Assembly (NCBI GenBank): GCA_019638015.1
Contig: JAHBUP010000001.1
Span: 1-64,000 of the forward strand
Source of the DNA: Melioribacteraceae bacterium
GTDB lineage: Bacteria > Bacteroidota > Ignavibacteria > Ignavibacteriales > Melioribacteraceae
DNA: 64,000 nucleotides
Direction: 5' to 3'
Shown: positions 26,043 to 36,200 of the stretch, one piece after another
Position numbering within the stretch: the stretch's first letter is position 1
Layout: each line of letters begins with the position of its first letter
Position numbers and translations under genes: made by a program
Notes under the pieces: model-generated
What the model was told of the DNA's origin: nothing
Seen by the model: the letters and a program-made list of their open reading frames with translations, nothing else
The model's database searches: none

Positions 26043-27131
26043 ATGCAGAACGAAACTGATTTACTTTTCGCCTCAGCGTTTAATGAAACTATTGACGCAT
26101 TAATTATAACCGACGGCAGTACGGGTAAAATTGTAAAAGTAAATAAATCATTCTGTAATCTCGTAGGTTTTAGAGAACAAGAATTGATTGGTAAACATTT
26201 GAATTCATTCTTCGCCGACCGTTCAGCAGTCAATTTGGAAGTTTCTCCTCAGAATGTAAACATGTTTGGCGATGTTTTAATAAATAGAATGCTTAAAACA
26301 AAATCTGGCGGTTATATTCCTGTTGATATGACAATAAATACTTTTGATAATAATTTGTTGAACTATGTAATGACTACTTTGAGAGACGCGCGGGAACGAC
26401 TTAAATATGAGACCGAGTTGATTAGAAAAAATAATGAGTTGAATGAATCTAACATTAGCAAGGATAAATTGTTTTCTATTATTGCACATGATTTAAAAAA
26501 TCCATTAATGGCTTTAATGGGTTTGTCTGAATTGATGATTGAAGATCATAAGGGGGTATCTGATAAAGAAGTTGGGGAAATGTTTAACACAATCAATCGG
26601 CTTTCAAAAGAAACATATGATTTGCTTGATAATCTACTAAATTGGGCTCAGGTTCAAACCAAAAAACTTCAGATTGATCCTGTAGATTTTAATCTCTTTG
26701 ATATGGTGGCCAGAGTTTTAGAGATGCTGGGACCATCGGCAGAATTAAAAAAAATAAAACTGATTAACGCTGTGCCTCCCGATTATATGCTACATGCTGA
26801 TGAGAACATGATTAAAACCATTATTCGAAATTTAGTTTCAAACAGTATCAAATTTTCTTTTCCCGATTCTAGTATAAATGTTAAATCATTCATATTTGAA
26901 AACATGCATTCTCTTGTTGTTGAGGATCATGGACTGGGAATGAGTGAAACTGTAGCTGCTAATTTGTTTATACCGGGATTTAATTTTTCACGGCTCGGGA
27001 CTAATAACGAAAAAGGCACAGGTTTGGGATTGATGTTGTGTTATGAGTTTGTAAAACTGCACGAAGGAAAAATAAATGTTATTAGTGAGCCGGGAAAGGG
27101 TTCTAAATTTATTGTTCGTCTGCCCAAATAA
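26043..27131 (+). CDS. PAS-domain histidine kinase
   Basis: A 362-residue soluble sensor kinase. A single PAS domain (about 1-120, ALIITDGSTGKIVKVNKSFCNLVGF) is followed by the phospho-acceptor helix IIAHDLKNPLMALMG (His at about 147) and a HATPase domain (about 230-360) with N-box LVSNSIKFS, G1 DHGLGM and G2 GTGLGLML. No membrane helices, so the signal is probably cytoplasmic. No response regulator adjoins it. It meets the STAS gene tail to tail with no gap. Confidence 0.93.
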   Translation: MQNETDLLFASAFNETIDALIITDGSTGKIVKVNKSFCNLVGFREQELIGKHLNSFFADRSAVNLEVSPQNVNMFGDVLINRMLKTKSGGYIPVDMTINTFDNNLLNYVMTTLRDARERLKYETELIRKNNELNESNISKDKLFSIIAHDLKNPLMALMGLSELMIEDHKGVSDKEVGEMFNTINRLSKETYDLLDNLLNWAQVQTKKLQIDPVDFNLFDMVARVLEMLGPSAELKKIKLINAVPPDYMLHADENMIKTIIRNLVSNSIKFSFPDSSINVKSFIFENMHSLVVEDHGLGMSETVAANLFIPGFNFSRLGTNNEKGTGLGLMLCYEFVKLHEGKINVISEPGKGSKFIVRLPK

Positions 27132-27473
27132 TTATTGATTTTCTGAAATTGAGATAACTTCAACTCGAGATTTACCGATATTAAACATGCTGGAAAATCC
27201 AGCGATGTTAAACACCTCGCTAATAAAATCTCTCATACCAAAAAAGTTTAATTTTTTTCCTTTGGCTTTTAACATTTTAGCGGCAACTAAAAATACTCTA
27301 AGTCCCGAGCTATTAATATATATGAGTTCTTCAAAATTAATTAATATGTCCTCGTTGCCTTCGTTAATTGTATCGGTAATTACTTTCTCAAGCATGTTTG
27401 ATGAATTTGAATCGAGCCTTCCGGTTAATTTAATTTCTGTATAATTGTTGGTTTTAGACACTTCTATCTTCAT
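27132..27473 (-). CDS. STAS-domain anti-anti-sigma-factor-like protein
   Basis: A 113-residue SpoIIAA/RsbV-type STAS protein. IYINSSGLRVFLVAAK (about 51-66) contains the usual phosphorylated Ser. It overlaps the upstream kinase-like gene by four bases (ATGA). In such pairs the STAS partner, when unphosphorylated, sequesters the RsbW-type kinase and frees a sigma factor or other target. No PP2C phosphatase or sigma gene is next to it. Confidence 0.9.
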   Translation of the reverse strand: MKIEVSKTNNYTEIKLTGRLDSNSSNMLEKVITDTINEGNEDILINFEELIYINSSGLRVFLVAAKMLKAKGKKLNFFGMRDFISEVFNIAGFSSMFNIGKSRVEVISISENQ

Positions 27474-27892
27474 TTATTCTCCTGCTTCAATATATTTTTT
27501 GTCAAAGATAAAATGTTTTTCCCCTCTTTCCTTTGCCATTTAATTTGATCCATGGTTTCCTTAATTAAAAAGATTCCCAATCCTCCTGGACTTCTTTCAT
27601 CTATTGGCTTATCAAAATTTACCACCTCATAATCAAGCAAATTAAATTCTTGTGCGTCATCTATTATTGTAATATTTATTTCATCATCCTTTTGATTTAA
27701 TTCGATTTCAATTAAGTGATTTTCGTTATCAACGTATCCATGCCTCACTATGTTTGATACAGCTTCATCCACGGCCAATTTAATATCATAGGTGATATTA
27801 TCCTCTAGATTAATTGATAGAGCAAATTGCTCAACAAAGTCTAAAACTCTTTCAAGGTTTTCACTTTTATTTTCTATGATTAGTTTAGACAT
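27470..27892 (-). CDS. RsbW-like anti-sigma-factor serine kinase
   Basis: A 140-residue GHKL ATPase of the RsbW/SpoIIAB type. N-box KLAVDEAVSNIVRHGY (about 42-57), G1 ITIIDDAQEF and G2-like RSPGGLGIFLIKETMD (about 99-114) are visible. It would phosphorylate the STAS protein encoded just downstream, with which it is translationally coupled. The regulated target is not in the window. Confidence 0.88.
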   Translation of the reverse strand: MSKLIIENKSENLERVLDFVEQFALSINLEDNITYDIKLAVDEAVSNIVRHGYVDNENHLIEIELNQKDDEINITIIDDAQEFNLLDYEVVNFDKPIDERSPGGLGIFLIKETMDQIKWQRKEGKNILSLTKNILKQENK

Positions 27893-27959
27893 ATCAAGTT
27901 ATTTTAAGTTTACCAACAGTCATAATATCTACTCTTTAAAATGTTCACGCCCACTCACT

Positions 27960-29168
27960 TTAATCATATATTTTCTTAAATCTCATTAATGCTTCAACAA
28001 AATAATAATCGGCATAAGTGAGTGGAACATCTACTTCTGTATTATTAGGCATATGCCCCACGCTATGCTTAAGAATGAAATTACCATTATTTCCGGGAGC
28101 ATTTCTAAAATTAGAATACAAGCTTCTAATCTGGGTTTCGGCTATTGCTAAATATTTTTTTGATAACTCAGCATCAACATATTTACTTAACTCTATTAAC
28201 GCCGAACACATAATTGATGCGGCGGAAGCGTCCCGGTATGTATCCGGAATATTCGGCGCGTCATAATCCCAGTAAGGAATTTTATCTTCGGGCATTCGTG
28301 GGTGATTAATTAAAAACCCGGCAATTGATTTTGCTTGATTTAAATACTTTTCATCTTTCGTAAACCGGTACATCATTACAAATCCGTAAAACCCCCAGCT
28401 TTGTCCACGAGCCCATGCCGACTCATGCTTATATCCTTGCGCGGTATGTTTTAATTCCGGCGCTCCTGTAATTGTATCATAACTTACAACATGAAATGAG
28501 CTAAAATCCGAACGGTAATGATCCCGCATTGAAGTGTTTGCGTGGTTAATAGCAACATCATAAAATTCAGGCTTATTAAATTTTTTGGCAGCCCAGAGCA
28601 GCATTTCAAGATTCATCATATTATCAATAATAACGGCATACTGCCATTGCTTATTCCATTGACCGGTATCCCAGGAGCGGATTGCACCTATCTTTTTATT
28701 AAATCTAGTTATTAGTGAATTTGACGCGGTTTTTATTATCTCTAAATAGGTTGAATCTTTTGTAATTCTGAATCCGTTTCCAAAACTGCAATGAATGATA
28801 AACCCAACATCATGATTGTCCGTTGTAAATTTTTCCCTTTCAACTCTTTTTGAAAATTCCACCGCATAATTTTTTACTTCTTCATTCTTGCTGTGCTCGT
28901 ACAAGTACCAAAGCTGTCCCGGAAAAAACCCGCTTACCCACCAATCGGATTTGCATGTTTGAAGATTGCCGAATCTATCTACAGTTTTTGGAAGTAGATC
29001 TTTTTCCTGCTCCAAAGATTTTGCCATTCTCAGGCTTTGATTGAGGGAAAAATCTAGTGCCTCATTAATAATTTCTTTAATGGGTTTTTCTAACTTTTTT
29101 TGGGATTGGATAGCTGTTGAGAAGATAAGTAACAAAAAAATAGAGAGCGTTGCATTTCTATATATCAT
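27960..29168 (-). CDS. Exported GH88 family unsaturated glucuronyl hydrolase
   Basis: A glycoside hydrolase family 88 enzyme of about 402 residues from ATG at 29168; the frame extends 18 codons upstream, but starting at 29168 puts a normal signal peptide (IFLLLIFSTAIQSQ) at the N-terminus. Family signatures are TDNHDVGF and WNKQWQYAVIIDNMMNLEMLLWAA, with the likely catalytic Asp residues, and GQSWGFYGFVMMYR. GH88 enzymes remove unsaturated uronic acids from lyase products of glycosaminoglycans, ulvan or gellan. No lyase or SusCD genes adjoin it, so the substrate is open. Confidence 0.9.
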   Translation of the reverse strand: MIYRNATLSIFLLLIFSTAIQSQKKLEKPIKEIINEALDFSLNQSLRMAKSLEQEKDLLPKTVDRFGNLQTCKSDWWVSGFFPGQLWYLYEHSKNEEVKNYAVEFSKRVEREKFTTDNHDVGFIIHCSFGNGFRITKDSTYLEIIKTASNSLITRFNKKIGAIRSWDTGQWNKQWQYAVIIDNMMNLEMLLWAAKKFNKPEFYDVAINHANTSMRDHYRSDFSSFHVVSYDTITGAPELKHTAQGYKHESAWARGQSWGFYGFVMMYRFTKDEKYLNQAKSIAGFLINHPRMPEDKIPYWDYDAPNIPDTYRDASAASIMCSALIELSKYVDAELSKKYLAIAETQIRSLYSNFRNAPGNNGNFILKHSVGHMPNNTEVDVPLTYADYYFVEALMRFKKIYD

Positions 29169-29255
29169 GTTATTAAACTTTTGGTTGAAGTTGGTATTGC
29201 AAAAGTAAAACAATAAACTCAATTTTAAGAATAAATTGGAGGGATAATTATAAGA

Positions 29256-29837
29256 TTATTTTAATCGGTTAAAATATTTATCGAGCTCGAGGTTGAGAGA
29301 GTCAATTTCATCAAACTGGTCTTTATCAATTTCCGAAAAAGTAATTATGTGTCCATCCGGATCTTTTATAGAAAATTCTTTTCTGCCGTAAAACATCGGC
29401 TGGTAATCCTGAACAACTTCCACTTCTTCAACTATTAACCTTTTATAAATGGAATCTGCATTATTGACTTCTATGTAAAGAGAGAATGATGCGGGAATCT
29501 CGCCACCTACATAAACCGGTTTATCCTCTTTAAATATTTCCTTATCCTGCAGCATTATATATAACCTGCCAAATTGAAGTACTGCAAGGGTTGCCTCTTC
29601 AGAATCGGGAAAAATGCTGTAAAGGTTAAATCCCAATTTGTCTTTGTAAAAGGCAACTGATTTTTTGACATCTGCAACAAGCAGATTTGTTGTTAAAGAG
29701 TTTAGTTTTTCTTCAAATATTTCCCTTTCTAATTGTGACTGTTTATTCCCCTCTGTAATAAAAACATAGAGAAAATAAAGAGTGGCTGTTAATGCTAAAA
29801 AAATAGATAAGATGATAAAAGTTTTTTTGCTGATCAT
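29256..29837 (-). CDS. VOC (glyoxalase-fold) protein with N-terminal membrane anchor
   Basis: A 193-residue protein. One membrane helix (about 7-26) leads into a single VOC module (about 45-170) with the pattern LLVADVKKSVAFYKDKLGF and FSIKDPDGHIITF. VOC proteins include glyoxalases, dioxygenases and antibiotic-binding proteins; the metal ligand pattern is incomplete, so the activity is not assigned. The membrane anchor is unusual, since most VOC proteins are cytoplasmic. Confidence 0.85.
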   Translation of the reverse strand: MISKKTFIILSIFLALTATLYFLYVFITEGNKQSQLEREIFEEKLNSLTTNLLVADVKKSVAFYKDKLGFNLYSIFPDSEEATLAVLQFGRLYIMLQDKEIFKEDKPVYVGGEIPASFSLYIEVNNADSIYKRLIVEEVEVVQDYQPMFYGRKEFSIKDPDGHIITFSEIDKDQFDEIDSLNLELDKYFNRLK

Positions 29838-29905
29838 GTTAAGTTAGATTTAAGCCGGAATCCATAACGTTAAATTACAGATTCCGGGCTTATAATCTGC
29901 CCTCT

Positions 29906-32422
29906 CTAAGGAGTAGATTTAAAGTTTACTGAGAAGTAATTGAACTCGCTGGCCCTGTAAGCAGTAGCGGTTCCTTTAGTTTCTGTTTTCCTAATCTTTT
30001 TCTCACCAACCTGTAATGTCTCAATTCTATAGCTTGAATAAGAATATGTGGCAATTATTGTTTTTCCAACATTTCCATAGCTACCATAACTATATGAAGT
30101 GGATGTAGTGTTTTTTCCTGAATAAGGAATATTTGTCAATGTTATCTCCGCTACTTTCTCTACATAATTAGAATCATTGGTTGTCTTCTTATAGGTGTAT
30201 TTATAACTAATACTGCTGATTTTTGAAAAGTCCCCGTCAAAATTTCCTTTAATAGCATGAGTTTCTTTTTCTGTAGCTGAGTTGTGTGTTACACATGAAT
30301 CAAAAAAAGCTGTTCCATTAAGGGTAATCTCGTTTTGCCCCCAGGTGTTTTGTCCGGTATAGGAGAGTCGCTGAAACTCATCTACTAATGTTGAGGAGGA
30401 TGCAAGTGAATCATTTATTCTTACCTCAACTTTCATTGAATTATAAAAGGGAGCTTCAAAAGAAATATATTTACAGTTTTGAAGGGGCGCAAAATCAACA
30501 TCGCTTGTAACAGTAAATTGCATAGAATTACTCTTTACCCCGTTGATCTCAACATATACATTATGTGCGCCTATAGTTGAAGGGGCTTTCACTTTTATAA
30601 AGGTATTATGCCAATCGGTTATATTTGTAACTTCTGTTGTTCCGAAAAAGACTTTTCCTTTAGTGGTGCCAAAATTGTATCCGTTTATTGTTACGTCTGT
30701 CCCCGCTTTTCCTTGATTTGGAGTTATTGAAGTAATACTAGGAACTTGAAGGAGTTTCATTTTTACATCGTAGCCACCTTGTTGTGATGCTGATTCGTTT
30801 ATCACATAAATATCAATCCATGTTTTTTGATCTTTGGAAAGAACAACTTCAAGGGAATCATTTCCCGCAAGTTCTTTTAAAAAAGTCTGTTTTTGAACAG
30901 CTCCCACTTGTGTGTTTACATAATAATAAGCTCGAACACTATTCCTTGATTTATAATTTAGTTTTAGTTTTTCATCTTTATTACTGCTGGTTGCAACACG
31001 AATAATTCTTCCAGCTAGCACAGGAATGGTAGTATATGTCCTCTCTTTAGTGTTATCTGTTTCAGTCAAAAGACTGTAATCGGTAAAGGGAGTTTGATCA
31101 TCAGTCCTTCTTGGTGAATACCATGAGTCACCATTTGTTATATACCACAAAAGGTAATTGTGATATTCTTCATAGATTGTTTTATGTACGTTATTTATTA
31201 AATGATTATTGACCATATTCCTGAAAGTAATTCCATTTTTAATTTCTCCCCCTTCTTTGATTAAGCTAACAACGGAGACTTTATCTCCCGGTCTATAAAA
31301 ATTTAAGTAGGTTAAAAAACCACCAGCAATGTACCAGCTGGGGTCATCTCCGCAGTCATCCCATGCTCTATGAATTCTAACATTCTCTTTAGCGTACATT
31401 TCCGATTCGAATGGTGAATCATCTGGATATACAATCCTATCGGCAAGAGTTGCGGTTGCTTCCATCCACCAACGGTTTGCTCCCCATGTAAAATTTGTTG
31501 TATAATAATAATCTTGAACAACGTGCATTAATTCGTGTACACAAGACTTCTTTAACATCTTACTTTGAGTTTCTCCACGAGACGTGTTGAATTGAATATT
31601 TTGGTTTATGGCGATGTTGCCGGTAATTAGTCCAGTTTCTCCATCCTCAGTAATATTGGTTACAAATACATTAGTTTTGCCGGATGGCAGAGTAAGATTC
31701 AATGACTTATATTTTGCATATCCATCTTCCAAGAATTTAAGTACGTCTCTTACATAATGAGGATCTGTGCCTGTGTATGAAGCTTTATTGGGGCTATCGT
31801 AAGTAGTGTTGCTCGGAACCGTTCCCTCTTTCCAGTAAACTGTAAAATTTTGCGACTCCAAATAATCGGTATATCCATATACCGTCCTATTAACATTCCA
31901 TACACTTAATTTTGTTAAGTGGTTCGTTTTAAATGTGACCGTACCTTTGACCGAATCAATAATAACATTTTTATATGCAATCCACTTTTTAGTGTCATCA
32001 TTAAAGTAAGCGGCGCCAAGTTTGTATTTTAGTTTTCCGGGGTTCAGCTTTTGGGAATTGTAGTTTATACTGATTGTTAGATCTTTAGAAAAGGATTTCC
32101 CACTGCTCAGCTTAACTTCATAGGCGGAATTGAAGTCCATGTTCTTATCACTCGGCAAACTCGAAATGTTTAGCTCCTGAACAGTAAGTTTAGTGCCGGC
32201 TGGAATTACCCCCGCGGGTATTACAATACTAACTTTTGATGGAACAGTAATTTTAACTTCACCGCTTACATTATTTATAGTTGTATCAACTAAGTTAGAG
32301 CCCGGTGGTTTTACTTCTTCAGGCTCAACGGGATTTTCCTTCTTTGTACACATTATTAAAGTAACTGTAACTGTTGTTACAAATAATACTCTTTTAATAA
32401 TCATCATTATTCTTTGAGGCAT
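29906..32422 (-). CDS. Large surface lipoprotein with IPT/TIG domain and HExxH motif
   Basis: An 838-residue predicted lipoprotein (lipobox LIMC, Cys at about 25). In order: a beta-rich ZU5-like segment (about 50-180, VIPAGVIPAGTKLTVQEL), a central part with VHELMHVVQDYYY (about 296-308, an HExxH zinc-peptidase motif), an IPT/TIG domain (about 560-640, ITSITPNQGKAGTDVTINGY) and a C-terminal beta domain. The HELMH motif and a later Glu-rich region suggest a gluzincin-like peptidase, but activity is unproven. The ATG at 32422 has a strong ribosome site (AAGGAGAG). It is transcribed in line with the response regulator and kinase upstream. Confidence 0.78.
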   Translation of the reverse strand: MPQRIMMIIKRVLFVTTVTVTLIMCTKKENPVEPEEVKPPGSNLVDTTINNVSGEVKITVPSKVSIVIPAGVIPAGTKLTVQELNISSLPSDKNMDFNSAYEVKLSSGKSFSKDLTISINYNSQKLNPGKLKYKLGAAYFNDDTKKWIAYKNVIIDSVKGTVTFKTNHLTKLSVWNVNRTVYGYTDYLESQNFTVYWKEGTVPSNTTYDSPNKASYTGTDPHYVRDVLKFLEDGYAKYKSLNLTLPSGKTNVFVTNITEDGETGLITGNIAINQNIQFNTSRGETQSKMLKKSCVHELMHVVQDYYYTTNFTWGANRWWMEATATLADRIVYPDDSPFESEMYAKENVRIHRAWDDCGDDPSWYIAGGFLTYLNFYRPGDKVSVVSLIKEGGEIKNGITFRNMVNNHLINNVHKTIYEEYHNYLLWYITNGDSWYSPRRTDDQTPFTDYSLLTETDNTKERTYTTIPVLAGRIIRVATSSNKDEKLKLNYKSRNSVRAYYYVNTQVGAVQKQTFLKELAGNDSLEVVLSKDQKTWIDIYVINESASQQGGYDVKMKLLQVPSITSITPNQGKAGTDVTINGYNFGTTKGKVFFGTTEVTNITDWHNTFIKVKAPSTIGAHNVYVEINGVKSNSMQFTVTSDVDFAPLQNCKYISFEAPFYNSMKVEVRINDSLASSSTLVDEFQRLSYTGQNTWGQNEITLNGTAFFDSCVTHNSATEKETHAIKGNFDGDFSKISSISYKYTYKKTTNDSNYVEKVAEITLTNIPYSGKNTTSTSYSYGSYGNVGKTIIATYSYSSYRIETLQVGEKKIRKTETKGTATAYRASEFNYFSVNFKSTP

Positions 32423-32537
32423 GATTATCTCTCCTTAAATAGGATTATAGTTTTTACTTCTAAAATCATAATCTGCTTAAATTAAGGTACGAGGTTGGGA
32501 AAGAATCCTCAATGATGCAAATACATCATTTAAGTTT

Positions 32538-33179
32538 TTAGTGAGATGTGATGGTCAAGCCTTCTTTTACCGCTTTTGAGACGGCATGACTTTTAGAATG
32601 AACGTGTAGCTTTTTATAAATATGGCCAATGTGATTTCTAACCGTAATAACACTTATAAATAGCCGGTCAGAAATTTCATTATTGGATAACCCTTCTACC
32701 ATAAATCTTAATATTTCCTTCTCTCTTTCAGATAAATTGTAATCCTCTGTTGGAAGTGTTACTGAATTTTTAAAGAACTCAAGAGCCTTTTTTGCTATTA
32801 AGGGAGTTAAAGGCGTTCCCCCATCAAATCCATCTTTAATTGCCTGAAGTATGAGCTGTGGAGGAGTTTCTTTAAGTATATATCCATCAGCTCCCTTCAA
32901 TATTGCATTAAATATATTAGTGTCATCTGTATAAACAGTAATCATTATTATTTTAATCGTAGGATACTTCTTCTTATATAATGATATGGCATCAATTCCG
33001 GATATTCCAGGAAGCCCAATATCCAAAAGTAGAACGTCTGCAGCAAAATCTTTCTCAAGTGATTCTTCAACAGATGAACTTGCATCGATACACATAATCT
33101 CATCACTTAAACCTATAAACTCTACGAGTCCGTCACGCAATTGTTTGTGATCTTCAACTACCGCAACTTTTATTTTCAT
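32538..33179 (-). CDS. NarL/FixJ-type response regulator
   Basis: A 213-residue two-domain regulator. Receiver domain with VLLLDIGLPG (phospho-acceptor Asp at about 54) and the conserved K in ILKET, then a LuxR-type helix-turn-helix (about 145-210: LSEREKEILRFMVEGLSNNEIS, TVRNHI). It lies 61 bases downstream of the FG-GAP histidine kinase gene on the same strand and is its likely partner. The lipoprotein gene 115 bases further on is a plausible target. Inference from neighbourhood only. Confidence 0.93.
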   Translation of the reverse strand: MKIKVAVVEDHKQLRDGLVEFIGLSDEIMCIDASSSVEESLEKDFAADVLLLDIGLPGISGIDAISLYKKKYPTIKIIMITVYTDDTNIFNAILKGADGYILKETPPQLILQAIKDGFDGGTPLTPLIAKKALEFFKNSVTLPTEDYNLSEREKEILRFMVEGLSNNEISDRLFISVITVRNHIGHIYKKLHVHSKSHAVSKAVKEGLTITSH

Positions 33180-33240
33180 TTATTTCTCAAATAGGCTATT
33201 AAAAAAGAGAACAAAAAAAAAGGAATAGTCAATGATGCAT

Positions 33241-36200
33241 TTAAATCATTTTACATTTTAATTTTATTTTTACGCCCTTGTTAAGAGCTGATTCAATTTC
33301 CAGTTGTGCATTTAATTCTTCAGCTCTTGATACCATATTTCTCAATCCGTTGCCCCCGCTTCTCTTCTTAATAGTATTGCTGTCGTCATAATTTTCAACT
33401 TCACTAATTTCTTTATCGGTAAATCCAACACCATCATCTTTAATAATCATTATGAATTTCGAACCTTCATCATAAAAAGAAATATTTACATTCTTTGCTT
33501 GAGAATGTTTTATTGTGTTGGCTATTGCTTCCTTAAAAATTAGAAATATGTTTCTTCTAAATTCGTGTGTAATTACTTTATTCTCAAAGTTGGATTCGAT
33601 TTCAAGTTTAACATTCATATTTGCTGTTATAAGAATATTTTTAGAATAGCTTCTTATTTTCTCAATGAGATTCTCCAGTTTATCGTTTTGGGGAGTAACC
33701 GACCAGACAATTTCGGTCAATGATTGTTGAGCTTCAGTAATAATTCTTTCCAGTTTATTAATAATTTCGTTTTGTTTGTTATAATTTTTTTGAGCTCCTT
33801 TTAATGAACCGGCGAACAAAGAAACTGCGCTAAGATTTGAAGCCAGATCATCATGCAAATCCCTTGATATTTTTTCCCGAAGTGTCTGTTTTTCTTCTAT
33901 GGCTTTTCTTCTTTCGATATAAAAATAGGAACCTGTAAAAAGTATTGCCGAAGTAACTACCGGAAAAAGATGAGCAAATACAAAATTTTCGTCATACAGC
34001 ACTATAACTAATACAAAATAATTAATGAGAATTACCATCAAGTGGACAATACGCGATATTCTAGTTATCTCTTTCTTGAAAACAAAAAGATTCCATAAAA
34101 AGAGAAGAAACCCGAATATTGTTATTTTAATTAATTCAATGTAGAATCTCCGATCTACAGAAAGTTTGGTTATTACTCTCCAAATCGTACTTAAATAAAA
34201 TTGAACCCCTTCTTCTTCATAAATAATGAGTGAGCTTCCGGCTTTAATGTTCAAAATTTTTTTTGTGATTTTACTCGAGGGAAAGAAAACCTCTAATTCA
34301 TATGAGTAATTAGAATCCACGCCAAAATGAATTTGTGGGGGTCCTTGCGAAGCATAGCCGGTAAATGTATTATTTTCTTTATATCCAACCAGAGCTTTGG
34401 TTCCCCTCTCATTCTTTTTATATAACCAAACCTTTGCGCCGTATCCAAATTTATTGCTTACCGAACAACTAAAACTAAGTTTAATAAAATTAGTGCTGTT
34501 ATGGTTATTGCGAAGCAATCTGCTGGTTACTCCGAGATAATTTGCTACATAAATGTCGAGATCTCCATCATTATCGATATCTGCCGCACCTGAGCCTGTA
34601 CTATATCCCTCAATATTAACTCCGTATATATCTGAAGCTTCAGTGAAATATTTACCTTTATGGTTTAGATATAATTTATTCGGTCCAATATTATTAACAT
34701 AAATATCGGTATATCCATCCTGATCAAAATCGCCGGCAACAACTCCGTAACTTTTTAATGAATCAAGCCCTATCATCGACTTGGTTAAATCTGTGAAGAA
34801 GCCACCTCCATCATTTATATACAATCTGTTTGGATGTTTCCGATTTGTAACAAAGAGGTCTAGATCTCCATCATTATCAAAATCGAAAAAAACCGCACCG
34901 TTACTTTTTGTATAATTTAACCCCGAAGTTCCTCTTTGTTCTCCAACTTCAGTAAAATTTAATTTCCCCGTTTCAAGATTGTTAAGGTAAAATAAATTTT
35001 TTGATCCCCATCTACAGATATAAACATCAAGGTCGTTGTCGCCGTCAATATCTCCAACAATAGCGGAGACAGAGCCTCGATCCTTTATTAATCCAACCTT
35101 TTCGGTTACCTCGGTAAAATATCCTGCCCCATTATTAATATAAAGACGGTTACCTGAATTTTCATTAACAACAAGGAGATCAAGATTTCCATCATTATTA
35201 AAATCGGCAAATATTGCGGAAGAAGTTCGCTCGCTATCTAATCCCTCAACCCCCGCTTGATTTGAAAAGTCCTTGAAATATCCATTTCCATTATTAACAA
35301 AAAGCTTATTCTTACCATTCAAAGAAGTAATATAAATATCAAGATCACCATCGTTATCTATATCTCCAGCGGCAACTCCTAAATTTAATAGTGTAGTGGA
35401 GTTTTCTTCGAGGCTAGATGCAGAATTAATTTTTCTCTCTTGTGCTTCATCTCTAAAATTAAGGCCATAATTAATATATAGCCTCTCCGGTTCAAAAATG
35501 CACGCGGTCAAAATGTCGAGATTTCCATCACCATCAAAATCATTTATCGAAACACCATACTCATCATCAACGGTCTTGGAGGCATTAAATAAATGTATCG
35601 GGGAAAAAGTAATTACGTTATTTACGGGTGGAAGTTTATTTTCAGAATATCTTAAAAGGGTTCCGTGGTCTCCACAAACAAAACCCTCTACATCTGATAA
35701 CATGAGTATGCCAAATAAGTTTTCATTTATTGGGGTTTTTTCTGAAATCCAGCTCCCATTTAAATATCGTATTATTTTTCCATTATAACCCGCCGCCCAA
35801 ATATTATTCTCACTAAAAAAGAAAAATTGACTTATCCCCTCAAGCAACTCTGATTCTGAATGTAAACTCCAGTTTCCTTCTAAATATTTATAAAATTTTC
35901 CTCTCGCAAGCGCATAGCCGATCTTCTCTTTTGTGAAATAAATATCATAAATATGATCATTTTTTAATAATTGCTGCCACACTCCCTTATTGAAGAGAAA
36001 TAATTCACCGGCAACTGTTCGAATTATATTTTTATCATCCTGAATTGGTTCAATTTCTTCAATAGTATTAATAGTGGGAGAGGGTAAATTATAACTTATT
36101 CCATTAGTAATTTGTACCAGCTCGCCAAGTCCGCCAATGAATCCATTTTTTTCATCTTTAAAATTCATTGAGGTAATATTATTAACCAGGGGATTATTAA

